From Chromatiales bacterium (lineage in GTDB: Bacteria > Pseudomonadota > Gammaproteobacteria > Chromatiales > Chromatiaceae), in assembly GCA_028278145.1 (NCBI GenBank), contig JANQEV010000087.1:1-32338 (forward strand): a stretch of DNA of 32,338 nucleotides, read 5' to 3'. A model generated the notes under the pieces. That model was not told where the DNA came from. It ran no database searches and saw nothing but the letters and a program-made list of their open reading frames with translations. Position 1 is the stretch's first letter. Every line of letters starts with the position of its first letter. Positions 1-8,653 of the stretch are shown one piece after another. The translations under genes and the position numbers were made by a program.

Positions 1-786
1 CTGTAGTTCCAACAGGCCGGCAGCAAGCTGGGCCCCACCATCCTGCACCGACACCAGACCATCGACAAAGCCCTGCAGGGCAAACACATCCAGGGGCTGA
101 TCCAGAACCACTCCAGTAGCAACTCCTGGAATAGGCCGGGCAACCACGGAAGCCTTCTGCAACATTGCAACATAGTCGCTACGGGAACAGCGCTTCTGAT
201 TTATCCGTAGACTCATGGGAGGACGCTCATTGGCCGCTTCCAGGATTGCACGCCACTGCTCAGGCCAGGCCTTCTTGATCATACCCAGCAACCATTCCGG
301 GCAGGAAAGATCAGCGGCAACATCTTCACCAATGCTCGCCAGCAGATCTTCCTGATTACGTATCAGATTACGCAATACTCCGTTGATCAGCCCTGAGGCC
401 CAAGGCTTACCCAAGCCCCTGACTCCCTCCACGGTTTCCGTCACGGCAGCATGGGATGGAATACGCATATACATCAGCTGATAGATACCGATAAGCAACA
501 AAACCTGCAGGTCTTGATCACGTTGCTTGAGTGGGCGTTCCAACAGGCTGTTAGCGATCCACTCCAGCCGGTGCCACCAACGCAGCACGCCATAACACAA
601 CTCCTGCACCAGGGCCCGCTCCTGCGCTGGCACCTGCTCCAGTCCGGTTACCAAGGCGTCAGACAGTGAACATCCGGCAACAACCTCGCAGATAATCAGG
701 GCCGCCCTCACTCGTGGCCCCTTTACACTCTTGCCTCCATTGAGGCCTGAGGAGGGATGTTTCCGGCGCTGGCGCTGCTTAGCCAA
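1..786 (-). CDS. rsmB: 16S rRNA (cytosine-967-C5)-methyltransferase RsmB, N-terminal part (cut by window edge)
   Basis: RsmB methylates C967 of 16S rRNA using S-adenosylmethionine. Only the N-terminal NusB-like RNA-binding domain and the start of the linker are in the window; the catalytic Rossmann domain lies beyond base 1. Translation of the minus strand gives ELCYGVLRWW, GIYQLMYMRIPSHAA, TETVEG, GLINGVLRN and RPPMSLRIN, which line up in order with E. coli RsmB (ELCFGVLR, GLYQLLYTRIPPHAA, GLINGVLR, RPPMWLRIN). The likely start is TTG at 786, which overlaps the fmt stop codon and has AAGGGG just upstream, giving a basic N-terminus MAKQRQRRKH. A GTG at 711 would begin at RAALIICEVV and is the alternative. 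It is the last gene of the def-fmt-rsmB operon. Identity is certain; the start is not. Confidence 0.93.
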   Translation of the reverse strand, partial: MAKQRQRRKHPSSGLNGGKSVKGPRVRAALIICEVVAGCSLSDALVTGLEQVPAQERALVQELCYGVLRWWHRLEWIANSLLERPLKQRDQDLQVLLLIGIYQLMYMRIPSHAAVTETVEGVRGLGKPWASGLINGVLRNLIRNQEDLLASIGEDVAADLSCPEWLLGMIKKAWPEQWRAILEAANERPPMSLRINQKRCSRSDYVAMLQKASVVARPIPGVATGVVLDQPLDVFALQGFVDGLVSVQDGGAQLAAGLLELQ

Positions 787-1717
787 GCGTTACCCCTTCC
801 AGGGAATGGGCATTGAGAAAATCTGCCGCACTCATGGCTCGCTTCCCTGGCAGTTGCAGAGTCTTGATACGCAAGACTCCATCACCAGTAGCCACATCTA
901 TGCCATTACGATCGGTTGCTACCACCTTCCCCGGCACCTCTCCTGATCCGCCCGACAGGGGTTCAGCCTCCCAGACACGCAACACCTTGTCCTCAAGAGT
1001 AGTCTGGGCCACCGGCCAGGGATTAAACGCCCGTACCTGTCGCCCCAGCTCAGCTGCACTAAGCCGCCAGTCCATTACCGCCTCATCTTTATTCATCTTG
1101 GAGGCATACACCGCTTCACTGTCATCCTGGACTTGCGCCTGCAGGCTGCCATCAGCAATGCCGGGCAGAGCCTCCAGCAAGGCTTCAGCACCCATTGGTG
1201 ACAGACGATCATGTAGAGAACCCCCAGTATCTTCCGCGTAGATATCACAGCTCTTTTTCAGCAGCATGGGTCCGGTATCCAACCCGGCCTCCATTTCCAT
1301 AATGGTAATGCCGGTCTCACTGTCACCGGCCAGAATGGAACGTTGGATAGGAGCCGCTCCGCGCCAGCGCGGCAACAGCGATGCATGAATATTGATACAA
1401 CCCAAGCGCGGTGCATCCAACACCCGCTGTGGCAACAACAGACCGTATGCCACTACCACCATCAGATCCGCCTGCAGCCCTTCCAGTTGCACCAGATCTT
1501 CCTCGGCTTTGAAATTCTTGGGCTGATATACCGGGATAGAGTGCTCAAGGGCCAGTTGTTTAACTGGACTGGCGGTTAGTTTACGTCCCCGGCCGGCCGG
1601 ACGATCCGGCTGGGTAAATACAGCAATAATATTGTGCTCTGTTTCAAGCAGGGCAGCCAAAGGTGGCACAGAAAAATCCGGGGTACCGGCAAAGATGATA
1701 TTCAGGGGTTGGGTCAT
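779..1717 (-). CDS. fmt: Methionyl-tRNA formyltransferase
   Basis: Fmt transfers a formyl group from 10-formyltetrahydrofolate to the amino group of initiator Met-tRNA in the cytoplasm. The 312-residue product has the usual full length. The N-terminal formyltransferase domain begins IIFAGTPDFSVPPLAALL. The catalytic loop HASLLPRWRGAAPIQRSI contains the conserved SLLP and RGAAPIQ segments, and an Asp follows in MEAGLDTGPML. The C-terminal OB-like domain includes VRAFNPWPVA. The start is ATG with AAAGGA 6-7 bases upstream. It lies 72 bases downstream of def and its stop codon overlaps the proposed rsmB TTG start, which suggests translational coupling. Nothing unusual is seen in the protein. Confidence 0.97.
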   Translation of the reverse strand: MTQPLNIIFAGTPDFSVPPLAALLETEHNIIAVFTQPDRPAGRGRKLTASPVKQLALEHSIPVYQPKNFKAEEDLVQLEGLQADLMVVVAYGLLLPQRVLDAPRLGCINIHASLLPRWRGAAPIQRSILAGDSETGITIMEMEAGLDTGPMLLKKSCDIYAEDTGGSLHDRLSPMGAEALLEALPGIADGSLQAQVQDDSEAVYASKMNKDEAVMDWRLSAAELGRQVRAFNPWPVAQTTLEDKVLRVWEAEPLSGGSGEVPGKVVATDRNGIDVATGDGVLRIKTLQLPGKRAMSAADFLNAHSLEGVTLG

Positions 1718-1789
1718 TATTATTCCTTTTACCCGGCACTTCTAGCGCTACCCGGGGTATAGCAGGAGTATATAGATGTTATGTACAGC

Positions 1790-2296
1790 TTAGGCCTGAG
1801 CCAGGCGCGCCTCTTTTTCCAGCTTCTTTCTTATGCGCTGGCGCTTCAGTCCCGATAGATAATCGATAAACAGCTTTCCATCCAGATGGTCGATCTCATG
1901 TTGAATACAGACTGCCAGCAGGCCCTCGGCATCCATCTCTACCATATCCCCATTTTTATCCTGGGCCTTGAACCGGATGCGCTCAGCCCGGGAAACCTTC
2001 TCATAGATAGCCGGGACTGAAAGACACCCCTCTTCCGATATCTCTTCGCCCTCTCGGGCAAGGATCTCTGGATTTATCAGAAACTGGGGTTGATCACGCT
2101 CCTCGGATACATCGATCACCACCACGCGTTTGGCCACGCCCACCTGAGTGGCAGCCAGCCCAATACCTGAGGAGTGGTACATGGTCTCAAGCATATTGTC
2201 GGCAAACTCTCTTAACTGAGCATCAAACTTCTCTACCGGCTTGGCGCTCTTTCTCAGCCTTGGGTCCGGATAGTGCAGAATTTCAAGTATGGACAT
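1790..2296 (-). CDS. def: Peptide deformylase
   Basis: Def removes the N-formyl group from nascent proteins, the step that reverses the work of Fmt encoded next to it. The 168-residue product carries all three family motifs: [10 protein letters not shown] (motif 1), EGCLS (motif 2, with the metal-binding Cys) and QHEIDHLDG (motif 3, with two metal-binding His and the catalytic Glu). The start [15 protein letters not shown] is typical of the family and has GGAG six bases upstream. It is the first gene of def-fmt-rsmB and divergent from the LysM gene; the promoter must lie in 2297-2595, but I cannot pick a convincing -35/-10 pair. Confidence 0.97.
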   Translation of the reverse strand: MSILEILHYPDPRLRKSAKPVEKFDAQLREFADNMLETMYHSSGIGLAATQVGVAKRVVVIDVSEERDQPQFLINPEILAREGEEISEEGCLSVPAIYEKVSRAERIRFKAQDKNGDMVEMDAEGLLAVCIQHEIDHLDGKLFIDYLSGLKRQRIRKKLEKEARLAQA

Positions 2297-2595
2297 CAGG
2301 TCTCCATTTTAGGGCTAGGTGGACATTTTGGGTAAAAATGGCGCTATTGTTCCGCAGAGCGTAGAAAAAATCACGCCAAAAACCAAACAATCCCTGTTTA
2401 CTGGACATATCAAACCCGGATAGAGTTCTCAGATTGTGCTATTAAGGTATGAATAGTTTATGTAAATAGGTTATGGTATACATTAGATATATGCGCTAAC
2501 ATTATGATGATACAGGATTCTAGAGGTCTAATCCGCTCTGAAATCCGGTCATTTTGGGATATAAACAAATTACAAATAACTGTAAAGGGATCACC
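2297..2595. other. Divergent intergenic region, def / LysM gene
   Basis: About 300 bases between two divergent genes. The stretch 2440-2520 is AT-rich and is the most likely place for promoters, but no -35/-10 pair matches well enough to report. The phrase CATTTTGGG occurs near both ends (about 2325 and 2550). No ORF, tRNA or strong hairpin is seen. Confidence 0.4.
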
Positions 2596-3702
2596 ATGCC
2601 AAAGTCTCTACATAAGCTTACCGGCTTTTTCTTGGGCCTGATCTTTTCCTGTTCCGCTGCTGCTGCGGGACATGTCACCCTGAATCCGGACCACCCGGAC
2701 CGTTACACGGTAGTTAGAGGTGACACCCTGTGGGATATCGCCGAAAGATTCCTGAACGAACCATGGCGCTGGCCGGACGTCTGGCAGGTCAACCCCCAGA
2801 TCGCCAACCCACACCTGATATATCCTGGTGACACCATCGTCCTCAGTTTCATCGATGGTAAACCGCAACTCAGCATTGCAGACAACAGCGCACCTGCAAT
2901 GGAAACCGCACCAGAGCCAGAACCAGAACTCCCAGGGTCCGACCAGGCCATAGGCTCATTGGTAAAGCTCTCACCCCGGGTCCGGACCGCCGCCATACCC
3001 AAGGCAATCCCGGCTATCCCCATTGATGCGGTACAGCAGTTTCTTACCCGTCCCTATGTTGCTGACAGGGCGCAGTTGGATCGGGCACCATACGTAGTGG
3101 ACTTTGCCGATGAACACATTGCCGCAGGTCCTGGCAACAAGGCCTATGTACGCGCCATCAGGGGTGGCAACAAGACCAAGTTTGATGTTGTGCGACCAGG
3201 CAAGCCTTACCGCGATGCCGATACCGGTGAAATCCTGGGATATGAAGCGCTGTATATAGCGGCATCGGAACTGGAGCGCACCGGTGATCCAGCCACTGTC
3301 CTACTCACCTCCAGTGAACTAGAAGTATTGAAGGGCGACCGCCTGCTTAAGTCTAAAGAGGATAAGCCTCTGGTTGCATTCTTTCCCAAGCCACCTAAGA
3401 GGAAGATATTTGGCAGCATTATTGGCGTATTGAATGGCGTATCCCAGATTGGACAGTACAACATTGTGGTGGTGGACAAAGGGCAGGCAAATGGCCTGGA
3501 GTCCGGCCATGTGCTGGCCATAGACCGCAGGGGAGAGGTGGTACGTGACAATGTGAGCCCCAATCCACGCGACCGGATTAAGCTCCCTAACGAGAGGGCT
3601 GGAACACTGATGATATTCCGCACCTTCCCCAGGGTAAGTTTCGGTCTGGTGATGCGGGCCACCAAGGCAATACATGTATACGACCGGGTACGCAACCCAT
3701 AG
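2596..3702 (+). CDS. LysM-domain envelope protein (dprA-smg-topA neighbourhood)
   Basis: An exported protein with one LysM peptidoglycan-binding domain. The start at 2596 (MPKSLHK) is preferred over the in-frame ATG at 2554 because AAAGGGA lies just upstream and because it opens directly into a signal peptide (FFLGLIFSCSAAAAG). The LysM domain follows at about residues 37-83 (YTVVRGDTLWDIAERFL, NPHLIYPGDTIVL). After a Pro/Glu-rich linker comes a large C-terminal region of about 230 residues (for example IRGGNKTKFDVVRPGKPYRD and NIVVVDKGQANGLESGH) of the type found in LysM proteins upstream of dprA in many gammaproteobacteria. No catalytic residues are recognised. It probably binds the cell wall, with unknown effect. 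dprA follows within about 65 bases, so the two may be cotranscribed. Confidence 0.88.
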   Translation: MPKSLHKLTGFFLGLIFSCSAAAAGHVTLNPDHPDRYTVVRGDTLWDIAERFLNEPWRWPDVWQVNPQIANPHLIYPGDTIVLSFIDGKPQLSIADNSAPAMETAPEPEPELPGSDQAIGSLVKLSPRVRTAAIPKAIPAIPIDAVQQFLTRPYVADRAQLDRAPYVVDFADEHIAAGPGNKAYVRAIRGGNKTKFDVVRPGKPYRDADTGEILGYEALYIAASELERTGDPATVLLTSSELEVLKGDRLLKSKEDKPLVAFFPKPPKRKIFGSIIGVLNGVSQIGQYNIVVVDKGQANGLESGHVLAIDRRGEVVRDNVSPNPRDRIKLPNERAGTLMIFRTFPRVSFGLVMRATKAIHVYDRVRNP

Positions 3703-3767
3703 GGTCCTGCTATTTTGATACACCTTGTTCCTGCTGATGGAACAGCAACAACGGGGAGGGCAGCCTT

Positions 3768-4916
3768 CTGCAACAGCGGCGGCCAGAACTAAGATACTGG
3801 CTGGCACTGCTCCACGCCCCTGGCGTAGGTAGTGTCAATTTCAACCGTCTTCTCAATTTGGCGGGCGAACCCGGCCTTCTCTTCAATACGCCAGGAACTG
3901 GCCTTACAAAATGGGGGGTGTCAGACAGCCTCAAGCAGTACCTGCAAGCCCCAGACTGGGAAGCGGTAGAAACCAGCCTGGATTGGGCCAATGGACCAAA
4001 TAACCATCTGATCACCCTACAAGACCCAGAATATCCCGCCCAGCTCAGAGAGGTCCCGGATCCACCACCCCTGCTATTCGTGCATGGTGACCCTGAAGTA
4101 CTCAGCACCCCACAACTGGCCATGGTTGGATCACGCAACCCTACTACTCCTGGCCGGGAGACTGCACGCGAATTTGCCCACCACCTGGCTGCCTCTGGAA
4201 TAACCATTACCAGCGGTCTGGCCATAGGCATCGACAGTGCCTGCCACACAGGCGCCCTGGAGGCCGATGGATTAACCATAGCCGTGACCGGAACCGGTCT
4301 GGACCGGGTATATCCAGCCAGTCAACACGCACTGGCCCACACTATTGCGCAGCAGGGTGCCCTGGTATCAGAATTACCTCCCGGCACCCAGGCCAGACCA
4401 GGGAATTTTCCCCGCCGCAACCGGATCATAAGTGGTCTGTCTCTGGGAACCCTGGTGGTTGAAGCGGCAGAAAAAAGCGGCTCTCTGATAACAGCACGCC
4501 TGGCCTCGGAGCAGGGACGGGAGGTGTTTGCCATCCCAGGCTCCATCCATAACCCACTGGCACGCGGCTGCCACAAACTCATACGCCAAGGGGCAAAGCT
4601 GGTGGAGACTTCCCGTGACATACTGGAAGAACTGGGCCCACTGCTCCCGGATCTGGCACGCCAACCAGAGCGTGGGCATTCAAACAGCAACCAGACAGAA
4701 CCAGCACTGGACCCTGATTATCAACTGCTGCTGGATTGCATGGGGTTTGATCCGATCCAGGCTGATACCCTAATTGAACGCAGTGGATTGACTGCGGAGG
4801 AGGTTTCCTCCATGCTGATTTTGCTTGAGCTTGAGGGTCATGTATCATCTGCGCCCGGTGGAATATACTGCCGCACAGGGAATAGCGCACACAAAACCAG
4901 TCAGTCCGCATCTTGA
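3768..4916 (+). CDS. dprA: DNA-processing protein DprA (Smf)
   Basis: DprA binds incoming single-stranded DNA and loads RecA during natural transformation. The Rossmann core is complete: LAMVGSRNPTTPGRETA, SGLAIGIDSACHTGAL, VTGTGLDRVYP, NFPRRNRIISGLS, VVEAAEKSGSLITARLA and FAIPGSIHNPLARGCHKLI. A C-terminal winged-helix follows (DPIQADTLIERSGLTAEEVS). The reading frame is open from 3738, and the conserved N-terminal segment RYWLALLHAPGVGSVNFNRL begins at about 3792. There is no ATG, GTG or TTG in frame before the TTG at 3858, which would cut that segment off. I chose CTG at 3768 because GGGGAGGG lies 7-8 bases upstream. Alternatively, the ATG at 3737 would join this frame if one G of 3753-3756 were absent. 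The gene is followed by smg. Confidence 0.92.
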   Translation: MQQRRPELRYWLALLHAPGVGSVNFNRLLNLAGEPGLLFNTPGTGLTKWGVSDSLKQYLQAPDWEAVETSLDWANGPNNHLITLQDPEYPAQLREVPDPPPLLFVHGDPEVLSTPQLAMVGSRNPTTPGRETAREFAHHLAASGITITSGLAIGIDSACHTGALEADGLTIAVTGTGLDRVYPASQHALAHTIAQQGALVSELPPGTQARPGNFPRRNRIISGLSLGTLVVEAAEKSGSLITARLASEQGREVFAIPGSIHNPLARGCHKLIRQGAKLVETSRDILEELGPLLPDLARQPERGHSNSNQTEPALDPDYQLLLDCMGFDPIQADTLIERSGLTAEEVSSMLILLELEGHVSSAPGGIYCRTGNSAHKTSQSAS

Positions 4917-4953
4917 ATTTACAGACTGGCACGAACCTATCTAGGTTGATTAA

Positions 4954-5430
4954 ATGAATGAAAATGTAGTCGACATCCTGATCTATCTCTATGAAAACTA
5001 TATGGATAGCGACCAACCAGCACCATCGAACCAAGCCGATCTACACGAAGAACTGGTAGCGGCGGGCTTCCCGGAAAAAGAGATATACAAGGCCTTCCAA
5101 TGGCTGGATGAGCTGGCACTGCAACGCGATTCGGGGACTCTGCGACCTCAGACCGGACACTCTATCCGGGTATATACTGAACAGGAGATTGCTCGCATGG
5201 ACATGGATTGCCGCGGCCTGCTGCTGTTTCTGGAACAGAATAATATCTTGGACCAGGCTAATCGCGAGTTTGTTATCGATCGCGCCATGGCCCTGGATTC
5301 ACCCATCATACGGGTTGATGACCTGAAGTGGGTGGTACTGATGGTACTGATGAATCAGCCAGGACAAGAGACGGCTTTTGCTCAGATGGAAGATCTGGTC
5401 TATAACGATCAGCCAATCTATCTGCACTAG
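4954..5430 (+). CDS. smg: Smg family protein (DUF494)
   Basis: A 158-residue Smg protein, a small conserved gammaproteobacterial protein of unknown biochemical role almost always found between dprA and topA. It starts MNENVVDILIYLYENYMDSD and contains the typical phrases AGFPEKEIYKAFQWL, GLLLFLEQ and FVIDRAMAL, ending in QPIYLH. It begins 37 bases after the dprA stop, so the two are likely in one transcript. No catalytic motif is visible. Identity rests on sequence pattern together with position; function remains unknown. Confidence 0.93.
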   Translation: MNENVVDILIYLYENYMDSDQPAPSNQADLHEELVAAGFPEKEIYKAFQWLDELALQRDSGTLRPQTGHSIRVYTEQEIARMDMDCRGLLLFLEQNNILDQANREFVIDRAMALDSPIIRVDDLKWVVLMVLMNQPGQETAFAQMEDLVYNDQPIYLH

Positions 5431-5536
5431 ATTAAACCCAAGCCCAGGATAATCACCAGTTGATATTGCACAGCAACAACACCGCCGCCTTGGCCCAAAC
5501 CCACAATCACATAAGATCCATTAATTCGTAATCCAC

Positions 5537-7813
5537 ATGAATCTGGTTATAGTCGAATCGCCCGCCAAGGCAAAAACCATAAAAAAATACCTGGGAAAAG
5601 GGTTTGAAGTCCTAGCCTCCTACGGTCATGTACGCGACCTTATACCCAAATCAGGCGCTGTAGACCCGGATGCCGGGTTTAACATGAAGTACCAGGCAAT
5701 TGAGAGAAACGAGCGCCATGTTCAGGCCATAACCAAACTGTTAAAGAAGTCTGATGCCCTCTATCTTGCAACTGACCCGGACCGCGAGGGCGAAGCCATA
5801 TCCTGGCACCTGCTGGAGCTGCTAAAGAGCAGACGCCACCTGAAAGACAAAGCTGTGCACCGGGTGGTTTTCAACGAAATCACCAAGAAGGCGGTACAGG
5901 AGGCCATTGCCAATCCCAGAGAACTGTCCATGGACCTGGTAAATGCACAACAGGCCAGGCGCGCGCTGGATTACCTGGTAGGCTTCAACCTCTCCCCGCT
6001 GTTGTGGAAAAAGGTTCGCCGCGGACTCTCCGCCGGGCGGGTACAGAGTCCTGCCCTGCGCATGATCGTAGAACGGGAGCAGGAGATTGAGGCCTTCAAA
6101 AGGCGTGAATACTGGTCCATTGAAGCTGATCTGTTAAAGGAGAAACAGGGATTCAGCGCCAAACTGACCCATTACCAGGATAAGAAGCTGGAACAGTTCA
6201 GTATCACCACCACCGACAGCGCTAAAGAGGCTGAACAACAGCTGCTGGCTGCTGCCAATGGCAAGCTGGTGGTGGAAAAGATCCAGAAGAAACAGCGCAA
6301 GCGCAACCCGGCAGCACCCTTCACCACATCGACCCTGCAACAGGAGGCAGCACGCAAACTTGGTTTCACCACCCAACGCACCATGCGTACCGCCCAGCAA
6401 CTGTATGAAGGTATTGATACCGGCAGTGGCGCCACCGGTCTTATCACCTACATGCGTACCGACTCGGTGCAGTTGTCTGATGAGGCAGTGGCGGAACTGC
6501 GGGAGTTTATTGCCAAGCGGTTCGGTGAAGAGAACCTGCCGGCTTCTCCCCAGCAGTACAAAACCAAGGCCAAAAACGCCCAGGAAGCACATGAGGCCAT
6601 TCGTACTACCTCAATCACCCGTACCCCGGAGGAGCTGAAGGACCACCTGACCAAAGATCAGTTCCGACTGTATGAGCTTATATGGAAACGCACTCTGGCC
6701 TGTCAGATGATCCACGCCACCCTGAATACGGTAACGGCAGACCTGAGCTGTGGTGCTGGCAACACATTTAGAGCCAACGGCTCCACTATAGCCAACGCTG
6801 GCTTTATGGCCGTGTATATGGAAGATGTGGACGACGCCAAAAAGGGCAAGGACGATGAAAAGATGCTGCCACCGCTGGAACAGGGCGAAGAATTGACCCT
6901 CAAGGCGATACGTCCGGAACAACACTTTACCGAGCCACCACCACGTTACAGCGAGGCCAGCCTGGTGAAGGCCCTGGAGGAGCATGGAATAGGTCGTCCA
7001 TCTACCTATGCCTCTATCATCTCTACCCTGCAGGATCGTGAATATGTGGAGCTGGAGAAGAAACGGTTTCTGCCAACCGACGTGGGTCGGGTGGTAAACA
7101 AGTTTCTCACCAACTACTTCACCCGCTATGTGGACTATGGTTTTACTGCAGATCTGGAAGATGAACTGGATGCAGTATCACGCGGTGAAGAGGACTGGAT
7201 CCCGCTGCTGGAAAATTTCTGGAGTCCGTTTAAAGAACGCATCGACCATACCCAGGAGAACGTAAAACGCAGTGATGTCACCCATGAGGCCATGGATGAA
7301 GAGTGCCCCCAATGCGGTAAGCCACTATCCATACGTTTAGGGCGTCATGGCCGCTTCATAGGCTGCACCAACTATCCCGAGTGCGACTATACCCGCGACC
7401 TGAATGGAGATGGCAAGGAGCAAGAAGAGCCGGAGATTGTGGAGGGCCGCAAATGTCCAGAGTGCAACTCGGATCTGGTAATCAAACGCGGGAAATACGG
7501 CAAGTTTATCGGCTGTTCCAGCTACCCAGACTGCCGCTATATCGAGCCTCTGGAAAAGCCGAAAGATACTGGCGTCACCTGCCCCAAATGCAACAGCGGC
7601 ACCATGATGCAGCGCAAGTCCAGGCGCGGCAAGATCTTCTTCTCCTGCTCCGGATACCCGGATTGTGATTACGCCACCTGGAACGAACCTATAGCCGAGA
7701 CCTGCCCCAGTTGCGGCTGGCCTATCCTTACCATCAAGACCACCAAGCGCAAGGGTACGGAAAAGGTATGCCCACAGCAGGACTGCTCCTTTTCGGAACC
7801 AGTTGCAGACTAG
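5537..7813 (+). CDS. topA: DNA topoisomerase I (type IA)
   Basis: TopA relaxes negative supercoils by passing one strand through a transient break. The 758-residue product begins with a TOPRIM domain (VIVESPAKAKTIKKYLG; DPDREGEAISWHL with the metal-binding acidic residues). The catalytic tyrosine is Tyr305 in TYMRTDSVQLS, and EEHGIGRPSTYASII is conserved downstream. The C-terminus carries four zinc ribbons of the CxxC...C(x4-5)C type, at about residues 591-617, 639-665, 679-708 and 718-746; the first three end in the phrase YPxC and the last in CPQQDC. E. coli TopA is longer (865) because it has extra C-terminal ribbon-like domains. The spacing upstream of the ATG shows no strong ribosome binding site. 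It is the last gene of the LysM-dprA-smg-topA block. Confidence 0.97.
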   Translation: MNLVIVESPAKAKTIKKYLGKGFEVLASYGHVRDLIPKSGAVDPDAGFNMKYQAIERNERHVQAITKLLKKSDALYLATDPDREGEAISWHLLELLKSRRHLKDKAVHRVVFNEITKKAVQEAIANPRELSMDLVNAQQARRALDYLVGFNLSPLLWKKVRRGLSAGRVQSPALRMIVEREQEIEAFKRREYWSIEADLLKEKQGFSAKLTHYQDKKLEQFSITTTDSAKEAEQQLLAAANGKLVVEKIQKKQRKRNPAAPFTTSTLQQEAARKLGFTTQRTMRTAQQLYEGIDTGSGATGLITYMRTDSVQLSDEAVAELREFIAKRFGEENLPASPQQYKTKAKNAQEAHEAIRTTSITRTPEELKDHLTKDQFRLYELIWKRTLACQMIHATLNTVTADLSCGAGNTFRANGSTIANAGFMAVYMEDVDDAKKGKDDEKMLPPLEQGEELTLKAIRPEQHFTEPPPRYSEASLVKALEEHGIGRPSTYASIISTLQDREYVELEKKRFLPTDVGRVVNKFLTNYFTRYVDYGFTADLEDELDAVSRGEEDWIPLLENFWSPFKERIDHTQENVKRSDVTHEAMDEECPQCGKPLSIRLGRHGRFIGCTNYPECDYTRDLNGDGKEQEEPEIVEGRKCPECNSDLVIKRGKYGKFIGCSSYPDCRYIEPLEKPKDTGVTCPKCNSGTMMQRKSRRGKIFFSCSGYPDCDYATWNEPIAETCPSCGWPILTIKTTKRKGTEKVCPQQDCSFSEPVAD

Positions 7814-7833
7814 TCACTATCGCATCCACACCC

Positions 7834-7967
7834 CTAGTTAGCCGCAAAGTACGCGAATCACCGCAAAAACACGCAAATTGTCATGTAAATGCCTCATACA
7901 TGACTTTTGGAATTTGCGGCTATTTGTGGCCATTTGAGACTATTTTGCTCTCATTTGCAGCTAATAG
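7834..7967. repeat. Nested inverted-repeat element in the topA-purE gap
   Basis: The outer arms 7834-7848 (core TTAGCCGCAAA) and 7954-7967 (core TTTGCAGCTAA) are inverted copies with one mismatch and one extra base. Inside lies a better palindrome: 7872-7887 (CGCAAATT then GTCATGTA) pairs with 7897-7904 (TACATGAC) and 7911-7918 (AATTTGCG), leaving a 9-base loop and a 6-base bulge. A further copy of the outer arm in inverted form, TTTGCGGCTA, is at 7913-7922. The phrase 'CCGCAAA..ACGC' repeats through 7841-7878. The layout looks like a small non-coding mobile or palindromic repeat rather than a simple terminator, since there is no T-tract. Confidence 0.55.
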
Positions 7968-7991
7968 AGTACATTCACTCCAGACCATAGA

Positions 7992-8017
7992 GTGCGTCAG
8001 GCGAAAGCCGTATGCAC
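7992..8017. repeat. Hairpin with GAAA tetraloop upstream of purE
   Basis: The 11-base arms 7992-8002 and 8007-8017 pair except for two central mismatches and one G-U pair. They close a GAAA loop at 8003-8006. There is no T-tract, so it is not a classical terminator. It may be a repeated extragenic palindrome or a structured part of the purE leader, about 95 bases before the purE start. Confidence 0.45.
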
Positions 8018-8111
8018 CACCCAGATTTTGGTGCAACATGCCGCACTGGCCTAAATCCGGAAAATCCGGTATCTTCCCCAACCTTTCCAAACAGATACAG
8101 GATAAGATGTT

Positions 8112-8618
8112 ATGAGCCAGCCATTTGTAGCGGTTTTGATGGGATCAGATTCAGATCTGCCAGTACTGCAGTCCACCTTCGACGTACTCAAAAAACTTGA
8201 GATCCCGTTTGAGGCCAAGATTACCTCCGCCCATCGCACCCCGGCAGTAACCCACGCCTATGTGACAGATGCAGATGCCCGCGGTTGTTCAGTATTCATC
8301 GCTGCTGCTGGCCTGGCAGCCCATCTAGCAGGCGCCGTATCCGCCGCCACCCTGAAACCGGTAATCGGTATCCCACTGGACGCCGGACCACTCCAGGGCA
8401 TGGATTCACTGCTCTCCACGGTAATGATGCCAGGCGGTATCCCGGTAGCCACTGTTGCAGTAGGCAAGGCCGGTGCCAAGAATGCTGCCTATCTGGCAGC
8501 CCAGATCCTATCCCTGTCCGACCCTGATCTGGCCCAGCGCATTCGCACCGAACGCGAGAACAATGCCGAGGGTGTGATAGCCAAGGATGCAGCACTGCAG
8601 GCAGATCTGGCTGGCTAG
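8112..8618 (+). CDS. purE: N5-carboxyaminoimidazole ribonucleotide mutase PurE
   Basis: PurE rearranges N5-CAIR to CAIR in purine synthesis. The 168-residue product has the class I signature: [15 protein letters not shown] at the N-terminus, the catalytic-His segment [13 protein letters not shown], and [19 protein letters not shown] followed by [21 protein letters not shown] lies upstream of the ATG. The usual partner gene purK (the ATP-dependent N5-CAIR synthase) is not beside it; tsaC follows after 35 bases. Some residues differ from E. coli (GLAAHLAG in place of GGAAHLPG). I keep the class I call because of SAHRTP. Confidence 0.95.
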   Translation: MSQPFVAVLMGSDSDLPVLQSTFDVLKKLEIPFEAKITSAHRTPAVTHAYVTDADARGCSVFIAAAGLAAHLAGAVSAATLKPVIGIPLDAGPLQGMDSLLSTVMMPGGIPVATVAVGKAGAKNAAYLAAQILSLSDPDLAQRIRTERENNAEGVIAKDAALQADLAG

Positions 8619-8653
8619 TTGCAACTGCTGCTGAACCACATAGTCTCTTAGAC

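Noticed and set aside
7711..8200. Two plus-strand ORFs across the topA 3' end, the gap and the purE start
   Set aside because: They overlap topA and purE in other frames and run through palindromic repeats; composition and motifs do not support a protein.
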